The notes: generated by a model from the letters alone, not told the origin. 64,000 bases of DNA from Tritrichomonas foetus (GCA_001839685.1 MLAK01000608.1:28202-92201); one strand, 5' to 3'. Shown: positions 36,301 to 49,600, numbered from the stretch's first letter. Made by a program: numbers and translations.

Positions 36301-39300
36301 TCATCAATGGTGAAAGGTTCATTTGTTGCAGATTGAAAATCTTTGTTTGATGCAATAATTGTCTCGACATTTCCAAAAGCAGTGCGAATGTTTAATTGAA
36401 GGTTAAATAATTTCATTGCTAGTGAAAGTCGACCTTTATTTTCTTCTAATAATTTTGATGACAAAGTAAGTTCGTTATGAAGAGGAGGTTTCGCGTTGGT
36501 AAATGTTGTTTTATCGGTTTGATATTGAGAACCTAAAATACCGGTAAGTGAACTAAGAATATCTAAAATTGCATTTGAATCATTTAAATCGGCTGACGCC
36601 ACAATAACTTGCCTTACTTGTTCAGAGTCAAGCATTTTAATCAGTGATTGAAGCATCACTTGTTGAGTCAAATAAGAAGAAGGTGATAATCTTCTAAGAA
36701 TTGAATTCAATTTTTCACTTTCATTAATAACTTTGAATTGACTTGTAATCGATCCAATTTGATTTTCAATATCTCCTTTGTTATTCTCAAATAGCGAATT
36801 AAGATCAGTAGCACACATAGAGATAGTTGCAACTTCTGGATACACTGTAGAATGGATAATCATCAGATTATTTACAAATTCTTTAGCAGCTTCACAAATA
36901 AATTTAATTTTGCATGTCTCAATTGCACTTTTCAGTTGTTCCAATGGTAAAACCATTTTTTCATTAGGTGAAGCAGAGGAAAATCCAATATCTGATTGAC
37001 GTTGAATTAATGCAGCCATATCGAATAAATTCGATTCATTCTTTAATTCTTGAATAGTATCAAGATCAATCGATTGTGCTGATGTATGTGTTGCTGAAAC
37101 AGTCAATAATGAATAGAGTTTCGGAATTTCATCTTTTGGAATTTCCTTATCAATAAATTGATTGGTAAGAATTGGATTTGAGGAATTTTCCATGATTCTT
37201 GTTAAAATTGCTTTTGTTTGATTTAATTGATCTTGCGTGAATGTAGGAATTGACAATTTCTTAAGTTCTGGGAATTGGATTTCAAAATGAGACATAAGAT
37301 ATTTAATTTGATGAATCCTCCTCAAATTTAAGCAAGTAAAATCAGCAATTTCATGTTCATTGATGATTGATGAATCTTTTAATGGATTAAATCCATTTAA
37401 TGGTTCTCCTGTGAAGCGCAATTGCTCACTTTGCTGAGTTTGCAGTGATGAAAATATTGTTGACATGATGATTCCTAAATTTGAATCATAACCTGAGATA
37501 ATTTTTGGAGCTAAAGCCAAAAATGCTGACACACCCAAAATATTCTGCTCATCTTCAAGTTGCTTTTTGTTTAATGACTTTATCAATGAATCAATATTAA
37601 TTAAGTCATATTCTTTTAATAAATTATTATGCTGTGCTTTCGTAGATTCTTTAGTAGCTTTAATATTCTTCACATTCTTGGGTAAAGAAGCTGCGTTGGA
37701 ATTGAGCTTCAGTTGCCGTGATGCGATTTCAAGAAGAGTTTGAGCACAGCATACTCGATTGAAAATATTAAATGAAAAGTTTTGCCATTGTATTATATCA
37801 GATGGAGTTACATATGCTGACAACTTCAGAATCTCAGTATCAGTTTTGATTAATTCTTGTTGTTGAAGATTGATTGAAGCCAATATTGCGGTATTTGAAG
37901 TTTCAAGATCCTTTTGTAACAATAAATTCTCACCATACTCTGATGATAATAAGTTTAACATATGTTGAATAATCCTCTGTTGAAGAATAATATCTTCGGG
38001 CAACAGATTTTGTTGAAATGCATTAAGCATTTCTGGTGCATCTGATAATTGAACTTGTTTTATAACATTTTGTTGCTGCTCAAGCAATTGATGTGAAGTT
38101 ATTGGCATCTTTAAAAATTGTCCACCTTCTACAGTTTGAATAAACTTAAATATATCTGGGCTATTCACATTTAACTGCTGCATAATTGCAATCAATTGAT
38201 TAATCAAAGATATCTGGGAAAATCCACGAGACACTCCAGAATGAAGATCATCGAATGATGCTGTTTCTGATGGGGAACCATTTGATTCTAAATATTTTAG
38301 GATTTCTTCGAATAACATTTTTCTTGAAGAATTAGTAGATTGAGCAGCTGTTGCTGTTGGGAGTGAACACCTTTTCTGAACAATTGAATGAATTGCATGG
38401 GTCAAAACAACTTGTTGAACATAAATTTGTTCTGGTGAGAAACGTGATTGAACTTTTCTGAGATCAGAAGGTGAATTTAATGCTTCATATTGTTGTTGTA
38501 GAGACTGAATAGCAGAATCAATTGTATCAGTAGTAAGGTTTAGATATGGTAAGTTTCCTTTGATAGCAATTGTTTTAATAACATCTGGGAATTCTGCTAT
38601 TTGTTGTTGTTGAAGTATTGAAAATCTTTGAGCGAGCATTAATCGTTGGATTTCCTCAAATGAACATTCACGTAAATGGACTGATGGTTGTGACGCAGAT
38701 TCTATTGATTTTTCCAATGATTTAGATATATTTTTGATTGAATTGTCGTTAATAAAGCGCGTGGTATATGCTCCAACGAAGTTATTTAACTTTGATGGAA
38801 CTGTGGTAATGTTTAGTGGTTTTCCATTTTGTCCTTTAATTTGAAGTGGTGTGAAATACTTTTGTGGTCCATTGGAAATGATATCTGACGAAGTACTCAT
38901 AGTTTTCATTGATTGGAGTAATTTATCAAGATATGCAGCTATTGCTTGTGCAAATTTCAAGCAATCTTTATCATCAATTAAAGCAAATAATGATTGATAT
39001 GATCCCGAAAACAATTGAATTTCATCGAAATCTGCGAATTCAATTGGCACAGCTTTAATAACTAGCGAGGAACAGCTACTAATAAGATTCAATAATTTAT
39101 CACTATCAACCTTTAATTGGCTTACATTAAGAAGGGCCTCTTCAGATGATATTTCTTTGGAAAATCTATGCGCCGTAACTGAGGAAACTTGGGAATCTTT
39201 GAATGGCATCTTAAGTTCAACACCCTTTTCAAGTTTAGCAAGCACTAAAGAAAGTTTTGAGTTCAATGGCTGGAACAAATGGGGAATTAATATTGACTCA

Positions 39301-40601
39301 GAATCAATAGAATCTTGTATAGATTTCACTGTTGCGATAGAATTGAACAAGGATGCTGAAACTGTCAATCGAAGAGATTCATTAGAAAGGCCTTCGATTG
39401 GATTGGCCCATAATTTCAACACTGATTTAATTTTATCAAGTGCATCAGAATGATAAAGAATATCCTTTTTGCTATCTGAATCGCTCAGCTTGGTTTTTAT
39501 TTGTGGCAAAATATCAGTTTGGAATTTTAAGAATAATTGAGCCAATTTGGAGATTATTGTCATATCATATGAATACCCTCTTTCTTTAAATCGTAACAGT
39601 GACACTGCTTGTCTTATGAACTGTCTAGTTGTTGGAGGAAGTGAATGAGTTTTATCATTAATTGCAGCATTCTCGAGACTAATCGTAATCGAATCCATAT
39701 TTGCCTGGAAATATGACATCATTGCTAAATCTGATTGGAATATCCAATTTGAATATTCTTTACCGCATCCCATTAATGGTTGAACAATAGATTTAATTTT
39801 ATCAATTCCTGCAATTGACTGTAAAAGCAATTGCAAAGAATCATCAACTGTTCTCATAGCTTTAAAGTTGAAAACTGCGGTTGGGAGAGACTGACATTGC
39901 AAAAGTAGAGCAGTATCACTATGCTTAATCGCATTTTCAAGTTTGACATAATTAAATCGTGTTTCATCATTAAACATAGTTGGATTTTGTTCTATTTGCT
40001 GCTGAAGGAATGGAAGTGATTTCGATAAAAAATTAATTTGCATAGCAGCACAAATAGCACTATCAACAACTAATCTTGAGAGTAAATCTTCGATTAATTT
40101 TGGAGATGTACTTGTGGACACAATTGTTCTGACAGAGCCACATGCTTCAGGTAGAATATGAGATTTCAGTGGGGAAATCTCAATCTTTGCAGCTCTTTCA
40201 ACATATGCTGGAACTGAATCATGATGATCAATGATCATTTCTAAGTTATCTGCAATATTATCAAAGAAATCATCTTTAATTTCTCCATCACGGTTACGAA
40301 GAATTTCAGAAGTCTGCTTACTAAGTTCTAACAAAGCAGCATCTGTGAATATAGGCTTTTTACAAAGTAAGCAATCAGAAAATCTTACTCTCATTTGAGG
40401 TAATGATGTGTAGACTGAGCAGAGCTCAAATATATCATTAACTCCATTCAGTAGTTTTTCGTGGTCTGGATTCTCTTGAAGATGAGGCAAAACAAGAGCT
40501 GATGTTTGATAAATCTGATCACATATTTGTTGTGTTCTTCTTGATTTGGCAGTTTTAATATCTCTTGAAGATAGTGCAAGAACATTGTTTAAGGAATTTA
40601 A
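33348..40601 (-). CDS. Talin-like giant protein, 3' part: helical rod and I/LWEQ-type C-terminus (after in-frame TAG)
   Basis: The frame is the same as the upstream part and directly follows the TAG at 40602-40604. It has no ATG for the first 69 codons, yet reads as protein throughout (LNSLNNVLALSSRDIKTAKSRRTQQICDQIYQTSAL and onward). About 2,417 codons of amphipathic helical bundles rich in Ser, Thr, Gln, Leu and Ile follow, as in talin and vinculin-binding rods. The last 180 residues resemble the I/LWEQ (THATCH) actin-binding module, with AITTICKGANSLAQSAESALNA and a final helix LDLESKVIRARIVLEFNEKVLASMQ. This helix corresponds to the terminal dimerisation and actin-binding helix of talin and Hip1R. 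If translated separately, the first ATG would be at 40394; that would discard apparently coding sequence, so a single interrupted gene is likelier. Confidence 0.8.
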   Translation of the reverse strand, partial: LNSLNNVLALSSRDIKTAKSRRTQQICDQIYQTSALVLPHLQENPDHEKLLNGVNDIFELCSVYTSLPQMRVRFSDCLLCKKPIFTDAALLELSKQTSEILRNRDGEIKDDFFDNIADNLEMIIDHHDSVPAYVERAAKIEISPLKSHILPEACGSVRTIVSTSTSPKLIEDLLSRLVVDSAICAAMQINFLSKSLPFLQQQIEQNPTMFNDETRFNYVKLENAIKHSDTALLLQCQSLPTAVFNFKAMRTVDDSLQLLLQSIAGIDKIKSIVQPLMGCGKEYSNWIFQSDLAMMSYFQANMDSITISLENAAINDKTHSLPPTTRQFIRQAVSLLRFKERGYSYDMTIISKLAQLFLKFQTDILPQIKTKLSDSDSKKDILYHSDALDKIKSVLKLWANPIEGLSNESLRLTVSASLFNSIATVKSIQDSIDSESILIPHLFQPLNSKLSLVLAKLEKGVELKMPFKDSQVSSVTAHRFSKEISSEEALLNVSQLKVDSDKLLNLISSCSSLVIKAVPIEFADFDEIQLFSGSYQSLFALIDDKDCLKFAQAIAAYLDKLLQSMKTMSTSSDIISNGPQKYFTPLQIKGQNGKPLNITTVPSKLNNFVGAYTTRFINDNSIKNISKSLEKSIESASQPSVHLRECSFEEIQRLMLAQRFSILQQQQIAEFPDVIKTIAIKGNLPYLNLTTDTIDSAIQSLQQQYEALNSPSDLRKVQSRFSPEQIYVQQVVLTHAIHSIVQKRCSLPTATAAQSTNSSRKMLFEEILKYLESNGSPSETASFDDLHSGVSRGFSQISLINQLIAIMQQLNVNSPDIFKFIQTVEGGQFLKMPITSHQLLEQQQNVIKQVQLSDAPEMLNAFQQNLLPEDIILQQRIIQHMLNLLSSEYGENLLLQKDLETSNTAILASINLQQQELIKTDTEILKLSAYVTPSDIIQWQNFSFNIFNRVCCAQTLLEIASRQLKLNSNAASLPKNVKNIKATKESTKAQHNNLLKEYDLINIDSLIKSLNKKQLEDEQNILGVSAFLALAPKIISGYDSNLGIIMSTIFSSLQTQQSEQLRFTGEPLNGFNPLKDSSIINEHEIADFTCLNLRRIHQIKYLMSHFEIQFPELKKLSIPTFTQDQLNQTKAILTRIMENSSNPILTNQFIDKEIPKDEIPKLYSLLTVSATHTSAQSIDLDTIQELKNESNLFDMAALIQRQSDIGFSSASPNEKMVLPLEQLKSAIETCKIKFICEAAKEFVNNLMIIHSTVYPEVATISMCATDLNSLFENNKGDIENQIGSITSQFKVINESEKLNSILRRLSPSSYLTQQVMLQSLIKMLDSEQVRQVIVASADLNDSNAILDILSSLTGILGSQYQTDKTTFTNAKPPLHNELTLSSKLLEENKGRLSLAMKLFNLQLNIRTAFGNVETIIASNKDFQSATNEPFTIDEIVNIQDTFRIILATDTVNTTEIANYFKVQKPQITTRMLSLLNNLTLIISPKSLGLSLVKADSSSPDEEIYGLPSLFNSMQIIRDTGIGSTTTEIKIPSEKQRANRVAGSLNGILTILPTMIHIPIEECLSILIAENQAALEIVKDLYKSKSTAYSKRIPDLIEIIPQLLSSLARSMTTFPLNIRSMIVKEPIEIITSIENIQKLSCLESTPENSASFKTQLTTLLSALSNIDAATSKPSDDLLLRSIECFARMATAIQRNDIDTLNYQICVFKALTVHATIYKLNDSYLKSIIPGIEKVTPIVKEKFTTHSTLDSNKQQILSSFRDQLVQIINKETKNPFTFLNSLNKQGDIPPVINKSKVDLENSTNGLINSVHLRDRESTVTNIGDIIKVITLSQSTMAKSFNLTKATTIPAYTDYVTMINSSLNAMRATMDIVKTTAISSTAIRRSTRSFARMLNSMIDIAEDQANISDNKSSPSKLEKCRLDFLKSVCDSVQMVTATVSTRATCFIPETFVLFTKSELPKLQQQIASLKKVGCELSTTNTDKSATEDFTAEINKLEESLNLFQNLSSDNNKIESPNSIFNLTNGFINIVDHVTKAISVSQRFTDKVQLKPDLESAEKLKKFYHVPSVPSDTDKLKVSDASRSLETFISTYKTKATAFFTLVDNKSSKNAQIVDSMNSLYDNIDNVVKQILRISATTMNLGIQSELTTLCVGIAKSYDSLLKGLRAKFVLSGDWDKQGKILYKQINENIDTALALSKKAVKIADEESRMKSAIFTKFDECLKPLIQVTSTLDKSKEKISKLESTTPCEYSLRMLEIAIALSSAVNKVMLHSRGHTNNLTPAHETLFKFTQNISKELTQIEKATSEITNPNYKNDIEPKIIERMKTIFELGTQYTKSSKTSSPEETALRDAITTICKGANSLAQSAESALNARKEREGGKINSVKAGPSKDTLLKRLDLESKVIRARIVLEFNEKVLASMQ

Positions 40602-43600
40602 CTAATCTAACAAAAGTCGTATGCTTTTAACACTGTCTTTTTTGATAACCGGATCAATTTCGAGTAATAACTTGTTCATTTGTGGTGTTACTAATGCTTT
40701 GAATTTTTCTGCAGTTTCTGCTGTAAGATGTGGACTTGAAAGTAGTCTAGTCATTATTGTTAAATTATCACCAAATAATTTAATATTTTTAACTATATTG
40801 GGATCTCCAATTATTGGTGCTATTAGTTCAGTCGATGTAACAACAAAAGGAATCCTTTCTTTTAATTGTTGCATAATAGTCAATTGTTTTGATTCTGGGA
40901 TATTGGGCTTGAAATCATTCAAAGAAACCCAACTTAATTGATTCTGTAGTTCTTGTATGAGGGCGAAGGCATATGGACGATCTCCGAGAGTCTTAGCTTC
41001 TATTAAGTCTTTGAAGAATTCTTGTAGTGATCCACATTGATTTCCAATTGCTTGAATACTTTCTATAAACTCGTCATCAGCTTCAATCTTCTTGAAATGA
41101 TGTGGATTACTATAAATTCTCTTATTTCCAGGAAGTTGTCGAATACAGTTTACGGTTAAAATAGCAAGCTTGGCTAAATTACCTAATTTGGTAGCCAGTT
41201 CGATTTTTTGTTCCTTTGTTAAAACATCTCGAACATTTAATGGCATTGATGATAATTTCTTCATCAAGTTTAACAACGCAACTTTAATAGCATTTGCCAT
41301 TGAAATATCAAAATCTTTAGAATTAATGCATTCTGAAATGATAGTATTTGCTTCATTAATATCAACAAGCCAGCCATTAAATAAATTGGTCGCTTCTTTA
41401 TTACTTTTCACATTTTGTGCTTTAAGGAAAGCATTCAGAAGATTTGTGAAATCAAGTAGGCATGGTTGAAGTCCTTTCACTGTAGATTTAACAATTTCAA
41501 GAGTTGGTGGAGTGGACTTAAGTGCATTGGTGATAGCATCATATAAATCACTCATGACCTTTCTATGTTGTGCATTTTTATTGAATTCTGGTATTGGAGA
41601 AATAAACGGTGTCAGTTTAATGAGACTCTTTTGAAGTTTTCCTGCAATTCTGTAGAAATCATTAGTTGGGTTCTTTTCGAGAGCTTTGAGATTTTCATAA
41701 CTGGAATTAAGCGATTCATATGCATTTGTAAATGCCTCAAGAACAGCTCCATCTTTTGTTACTGAATTCAACTTCGATAATGCAACAATAACTTGATTCA
41801 TTTTATATGTTGCTTCAGCAAGTTTTTGGACATCTTGTACTTTAGGTGGCAAATGGAAAGGTTCCATCTTAGCTTTTTTAAGAAGTTCTAATGTTTTGTC
41901 AGATTGCAGCATAAGCGCATTTAATAGCTGTTCTAATTGAAGATTAGAAGTAATATCTGATACTTTTCGTGCGGTTGGTTGCATTTTATCAATGAGCATG
42001 CGAAGTCTTGCAACAATATCATGAGCTAATACAATTGAATCATCAGAAAATGGACGCTCTCTGATTTGAACACGTGTTAATACTTGCTGAAGATAATTAT
42101 CTTTTAATTGTTTGAATAGTGTTTCGATTCTTTCCTTCAAATCTGGATCTGTTAATATCCTAGGATGGATACATATTTGACGAATCAAATTCATTACATT
42201 TCCTGTATCAACTTGAAGTTGTTGGAAATTAATCAAATGGGGTAATTTAGAGATATCTTCTGTAGAATCAGGTTCATTAAGAGTCGATCTAACGTTAGTG
42301 ATCAACCTTTCATAGAGAACTGGATATGTTTGATCAATTGTGATCCTGTGAAGTGCAGTTGCAAAGCCTTGAATATCAGGAAGCATATCATATAAACGAA
42401 GAAGAGACTTCTGAGCGAGAAATACAACTTCTCCACTTGTTGGACTTTTGTCCAAAGCTGGAACAATTCGATCAAATTGTTGAACAAAATCCTTTAGGAA
42501 AGAAATAGTTTTAGCTGTACTGTTCCTTTCCTGATCAGTTAATCTTTCTACAACTTCTGGAGATAATGATGCATATCTATTCAATAACATATTAACATCA
42601 TCAAGTACAAATTGACAATTAACTGGGGTAATATTTACTGGGGAGAGTTGATTTAATGCAGAAATTACCTTTGGATACCCATCTGTAAGTTTCTTCAAAA
42701 ATGAAGCTATTTGTGGAACATTTCCTAAAGGTTGTAAAGCAGCTGATAAAAATTCAAAAGATGCCTTTGCATCAAGTAATGCTGCAAGAGCTTCTGATCT
42801 TGCTAAATCATCATTGGCATTAATTTTCAAAACTTTGATTGCAGCAAGTAATGATTCAATATCTTGTGAGATATGCTTACATTTTGCAAATATTGAATGT
42901 TGGAGTGGCGGATTGGCCTTAATGCTTGGATGCGCCATTAGTGTATCAACAGATTTTAGAAGTGACTTAAATTCTGGAAGAACATTTTCTAATGGTTTTA
43001 TCTGACCAGGATACATAGAGAAGTATTTTCTTTGGCCAGGGTTAACTCTTGTTAAGGAAGATGATGATAAAATCCCTTGTAATGATGTTCCTAATTGTGA
43101 GCATAAATCGTCCAAACCAGGAAGCTTGATATTCATTTTTCTTCCTTTATCAACTAAAGCTGATATAATTTCTCGAATCTTTCCAACATCATTTAATTGT
43201 GGAATTAGATGACGCCTTATCATTTCTGGATCACCATTCTGGTTAACAAGATTTGCAGCAAAAGTAGTTAATGTAGTGGATGCACCTTGCAACTGTCTAA
43301 TAAGACTTGCTGGATCAATTATGGGAGTAATATTCCCATAATTTTTATGTAAACAACTTGCAATTTGCTCTTGAATGTCTGATAAGTTTAGAAGCATCAT
43401 TGCTAGGTTACCATCATCATGTGGTAATCTTAATGTTCTTGGTGTTCCAAGATCTGGATCATCACCACTCTTTAATTGTAATGCTTTTAATTTTTGTGTA
43501 AAGAATTGTTGTGCTGGAGATAGGGCGCACATGTATTTATCAATCATTGATTGAAGCTGGGGAATAAATGAACTAATTTCCATATCGGATCTTGCAATTT

Positions 43601-46600
43601 GTTGAGCAGTTTCACGAAGTCCATCAAGTCCTGATGAGAGACTTAAGAATCTATCACGATCTTCACCCTCTAATTCGTTTGCAAATCTTCTTAATTCATC
43701 ATTCATAAAATTAAGTTGTCGATATAGATCATTTGGATCCATTTCTCCTAAGTTATTTCGAATCAGATTCAGATCATCAAACATATTATCAAGTAAATTA
43801 CCGGCCCTATTCATAAGAAGGCCATCATCTGAAGCACGCCAACAATAATCATTTCCATCAGCATATTTAAATCGATCATTAGTACCATCATCAAAATCAT
43901 ATCCATCTTTGTCCGTATCACCATCACCAAATACTAAATCAAGGCCTCTTGCGTCAATATTTGAAATATCATCATACATTGAGCTATGGTTATCATTATC
44001 ATTATATCCATAGCCTGAAAAATCATTCGCACCAAGTTTATTTTTGCTTCCACCCATGAAATCTGGGAATTCGGCAAATTCAGGTCTTCTTAATAGTTCA
44101 AGCATATCATTTATAAATGAAAATATTTCTCGTGAATATGGAACGCTTTCAAGTTCAATATGGCAAAATACACCATCTTCATTGTTATAGGTAAGTTCAA
44201 CAGTATTATTGATTCGATCATATACATTAATTGTATGCCAACTGATAACAGTGAAAAATTTCCTTGTTCTTTCGTCTTCAACAGTGATTCGATATGGCGT
44301 GAGGATAATATTTGCAGGCCTTCTAGCTTTCTTTGTAACATCAACACGATCAGTGAACAAACATGGGTAATTTTCTGCACCATATCCATTAATACTATTC
44401 GCTAAAATAATATATCGAATCTTAGCTTGTTTGTTATCAACTGGGACAGTTGAAGTTGCAACAGCCTTGAACTTACGTAGGATTGCTGGTGAGACTGAAA
44501 TATTCCTTGGGATGATATATTTTAGATCTTCTTCATTAATTTCATTTGCTTTAACAAGTACCTCTTGTTGTGTGTTTGATTCAGCATAAAGAGAATACAT
44601 TGTGAGATCAAGAGATGTTTCCACTGACATTATTAACGTTCCTGAAAGAACCATTGCCTTAACATCTTCATATCCTGATTCTAATGATAGAGGATCGTTC
44701 AAAATTTCCAATGAGAATAGATAAAATCTTCTTTTGAGGAGTAATTCAACATAGTTTGGTGAAACCAAAGGAACTGGGAATAGAAAGTCCAAAGGACGCT
44801 GCTTTCCATTCATCATTTCATAAAGTGTGTAACCAAGATGAGTTCCAAGCTTAAAATCAATAGTAAATGATTTACATATTGAGATAATTATTTCTTCAAT
44901 TAAATATCGTTTTTCATATACAAAGTTATCTGGTGTGATAATTTGTGCAAGTGGTGTTGATTCAATTATAAACATATAGGAATTGTCAACAGGATTTGCT
45001 GTAAACAAATCTTCATTTGGTTTCAACCATGTATACGATACATCTTTTTCGTCTGGTTTCCTTCGGTTGGTTGCTAAAATTGTGTGTGAAGACTTATTGG
45101 GATAGACAATGTAATAAAGGCCGAGAGCAGCTAATTCGTCTGATTTCATATTCTTGCCAAACTGGAAAATATGTGGATTGGGGTGATCAAGTTGACGTTC
45201 AGGATATACTTGAATACTCTTCACCTTTGATTTTTCAAGTAATGATTTAATTTCAACAGAATGTGCGAGTCCTTGAATTTCTTTACGTTCATCCATCATT
45301 GGAATAAGAATATTCTTATATTGACGCAATAATTTATGAATTTGGACAGAATATTTGGAGATTACGGTAATAATATGAGGAATTCCTCCATCTTCTGATA
45401 CACGCAATATTATTCTATCTTTAATGATGGTAAAGCTAACAACATTTGAATAATCTATCTTTGCAAAATCTATGATTAAGTTGTTGTTTCCTTGTGCATA
45501 AAGATGAACACCGAAAGGACCAATAGAAATCATGCAATTCTTTCTTTGAGGTTCTTTTTTATTAGATGGCTTCGATTTATCATCTAATTGCGATGGGAAA
45601 ATCATGCATCCAAAATGATTTAATGCACGAGCGGTAATAATCAATTTAGATATAGCTAGTTGCTTCTTTAATGTCATATTGTTTCTAAGATTGGATAAAA
45701 TGCTTTCTCTGAAATTCTTTGGTACTTTCATGTCTTTGGGAAGATATTCCATAACATTCTTAGATCCGAAAGTTCTTACTGCTTCTTCACCACTTGCAGA
45801 ACTTGCGATTATCTGATAGATAACAAGTTCTTTGGCAATCTTAAAATCTTTATCTTCAACAACAGGAATACCTGATAAAATATTCCTCACAACATCTGGA
45901 TATATAAGTGGAGATATCCATGGAGACAAAACATCTTCGTGAGTCGTAAGTAAAAATCTTCTTTGGAAAAAGAGTTTTGAAAACTCAATAACTTGTTCTG
46001 GGATTGTTTCATACAAATCAAGTGCAATTTTTTCGTTTCCTTCATAGCGATATAAGGTGTATCCTAATGGAAAATCGACGTACATCTTAAATGCAATTTC
46101 ATCAATAAGTTGATGAATTGGTCTCTCAATATTCAAAAGCATAGTTCTCTTGAATGTATTTGTGCTGAGTTCGACAGGCATGTATGTCATATAGATGTGA
46201 ACTGTTAGCCCATCAAATGGATTATATATACCAATTACTTCATCATCATGAACCCATGTAAATTCATCATCACAACGACGTAATAAGCATGAGTATTGTC
46301 CACGCGGATTTAAATTTAAGTATTTAATTGCTTTATCAATAATTTGTCTTCCTTTATCTTTCATATCATAAACACATCTCTTTGCATGCTCAATATCTGA
46401 ACAAAAGATGGTTAATAATTCAAGTCGGTCAACACCTGATTGATCATTGTCTTCTACACGTTTCATTAAGATTTGTTTGTGAATATTAAGGTGACTTAAA
46501 ATCAGCGATGCAATTTCTTCTGCGGCTTCAGATTCTATGTCAACATAACGAGCTTTAAAGTCATCACCACAATATTTCATTGATAGTTCATTTTCAACAG

Positions 46601-49600
46601 TTTCAAGAGAAATAAAACGCTTGTAAGGAACCTCAACAAGTTCACGTTTTTTGTTTTCATCTTTAATGAAAACTCGATATGGTCCAACATATAAATGGAC
46701 ATTTGTTCTAACTTGATGTCCTTTCTTTTCTTCGACAAGAACAACAAGAAACGCTTCGGTTCCAAATGTTGGAAGTGCCCTTGCAATCTGAATATATTTT
46801 ATCATAGCAAAATCTCGACTATCAATTTTGATTTTACTTAGCATATCAAGCAAAATCTTCTTTGACTTTGATGAACTTGGCTTCATTCCTTGTGGAATAT
46901 ATGGAGGAATTTCTTTATCGCTTATCGGTAGAGTGTCTTTAGTAATTTTTGTTGGAGCATCAACATGCAGCGCATAGTACATAAGTTCAATGGCTTTTTC
47001 CAAAACCATGTCAACTTTGCCTGATAGAATTAAAGCGCGAACATCACAGAAAGTCATATAAAGTGACTGGGGATCATCCATATCATATTTGGAAATAACA
47101 TAAAATCTTCGACGAAATTCGAGAACATCATAATAGTTTGTCTGTTCAGGAAGTGAAAGAGTTAAATTCAGTGGTTTCGATTCTTTTCCTTCGATTGGTA
47201 AATATAAAGTAAATCCGATTGCATGTTTCAGTCCAAGTTTTTGGGCAATAACAGGAACAATTTCGGCAATTGTTTTGATGATATGAATAATGATGGTTTT
47301 AGTTGCACCCATTGTGAAGATGACTTTTACTTTTGGATAGGCTTCAAGAATAAACATTATTGTTCTACGATATGGATTTTTGCTTGCAAGAGTTTCTTCA
47401 TTTCCTACCCATTTGTAGTATTTACGAAGCATCCATAGCAAAATGGCATATTCAATCTTATTGTTTAGTCTTAAAATAGGAACAATAAGATCTGCAACTT
47501 CTTTTCCGGTTTTATTAACTTCAATCCACATTTTTGGAAGATTTTCTCTTCTATCAAGTTTTGCAGAAATTAAGAAATCTAGCATTCGAGTTCTCAAAAC
47601 ACCATTTTCATCAATATAACCGCCATTAAGTCTTTTAGCTGTATCCTCTTCATCCTTTTGCTTCTTTCGTTGCTTAGCAAGCATAAGATCTCTAATAATT
47701 TTGATGTTATAGTTGATTAGCATGAGTGCTGTATCAATTTCACGAATCTTAAATTCTGCTGTCATTATTTTTCCATTGTCAACAAACTTCATACTCAATC
47801 GATGAGCCATTGATTGGAAAGAAATAATAAATCGATATGGAATTGAATGTAATTGCTGCTTGGCATTTGGTGGAGTAATAATGATTTTCAATGGACCAAT
47901 AGAAAGTGATGTATTTATAATTGGTTTGCAATGAGATCCAAAAGACATATCTGTATAGATTACTGTGAATTTTTCTTCTCCAAACCCGCGTAATTGTCTG
48001 ATAAAACCAAGATAATTTTTTGCAGCCTGCAATTTATCTTGAGGAGGAAAAGAAGCAAGAGCTTTTTGGAATTTTGCATCAAATTTTTTATCTGTTTTAA
48101 TGTATGATGGAATTAATTCTTCATAGTTAATTTTTTTATTAACTTTGATTTCTTCTGGACTGGATGCACGACTATAGAGAAACATAATACCTAATTGAAT
48201 AATCTCATCTTCGGAAACTTTCAATGGGCTTGTTGGATCAAGGAGCAAAGTGTTACAGTCAGCAACTGTTGCGAATGCTGCTTGAGGTGTTTGAAGGACT
48301 TCTCCAGATAAAACATAAAATCTTCTTTTGAATAGAAGTTCATCGAATTTCCAGGTTTGTTCTGGAATTGAATAACGTGTATCCAATGGTCTTGGATTAT
48401 TTGGATCTTCTAAAGTATAGAAAGTGTATCCAACAATATTTGGAAGAGCTTCTTTTTGGAAAATAAGAGGAGTCAAAGATTCTATAGTTTGTGTGATATC
48501 AAGGAGTAAAGTTTTAGTATGTCCATCTGTATGTTTAATCTTTATTGGTCGATTATTATTCAGAATATATACAGTCATTCCATCCTGAACGTTTGCAAAA
48601 CTTAAAATTGTTTCTGGTTCGATCCATCGATAAGAATTTTTCATGAGTTTTACAAGGGCAACATGATTTTTATCAGCAGGAATTTCCAAATTTTGTTCGG
48701 CGCATTTGATAAGAGCTGCACCCGTGAATTTTGAGTCATATGCATATTTTCTTGGTTTTGCATCTGTTAAATCGGTTGTAGTAAATAGAGTTATTCTATT
48801 TTTGTCATCGATAGCTGAAAGATCAAATCCAGCAATTGAAGCATTTGCTTGTGCTCGGAAATAAATGATCATTTTGGAAATTTGGGAATATGTCTCAATG
48901 AGAGATTTCATTTCTTCAACTTGTGGACATCTAAAGTTATATTTTCCTGTTCTTCCATCTGCTGATACAATGGAGAACTGTATTTCAAGATTATCACCGA
49001 GTAAATTTAAACTAATAATTTTGGAAATGGAAATTCTATCCTCCAAAACGTTTGATTTGGGATTAATTATTCTAATTGTTAATGGTGAAATGTGAATACT
49101 CATATCAACAACTGTTTTCTTTTTATTTGTTTTAACTTCGATTTTTACATTATCATATACTGTTGTTGCAAATCCAGGTGTTCTTCGGAGAAATCGGAGA
49201 ACTTTTCTGCACGCATTAAATCTGTCAACTTTTTCAAACTTTTGAATAAATGGTTTTAATTTTGGAAGTATTTGCTTCCCATGCGTAAAAGTAGGAGGTA
49301 AATATCCTAACAAATGTTCAGATATATTTGAAATTTCTGGTTTATCTGATTCAGCCAAAAAACATAAAGCCAAAAAGTTTAAGGCTGTATCATCATTGAT
49401 ATAAGCATGCTTACTTTGGTGAAATTCAACAACTGCATCTTGAAACGCTGAAATTGTTGTTTCTAATGTTGATAAATCTTCTCTGGAGAATATAAAATAT
49501 TTGCGTTTGAAAACAACCGATTTAATTGATCTTGTTTGTTGAGGAATTGACAAATTTGGAAGCATTGGGAAAGATTTATGCTTACTATCCCATGACCAAA

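Noticed and set aside
40560..40660. The TAG in the talin-like gene lies in an unspliced intron
   Set aside because: No GTAYGT donor or CTAAY..CAG acceptor flanks it, and removing nearby GT..AG stretches breaks the frame.
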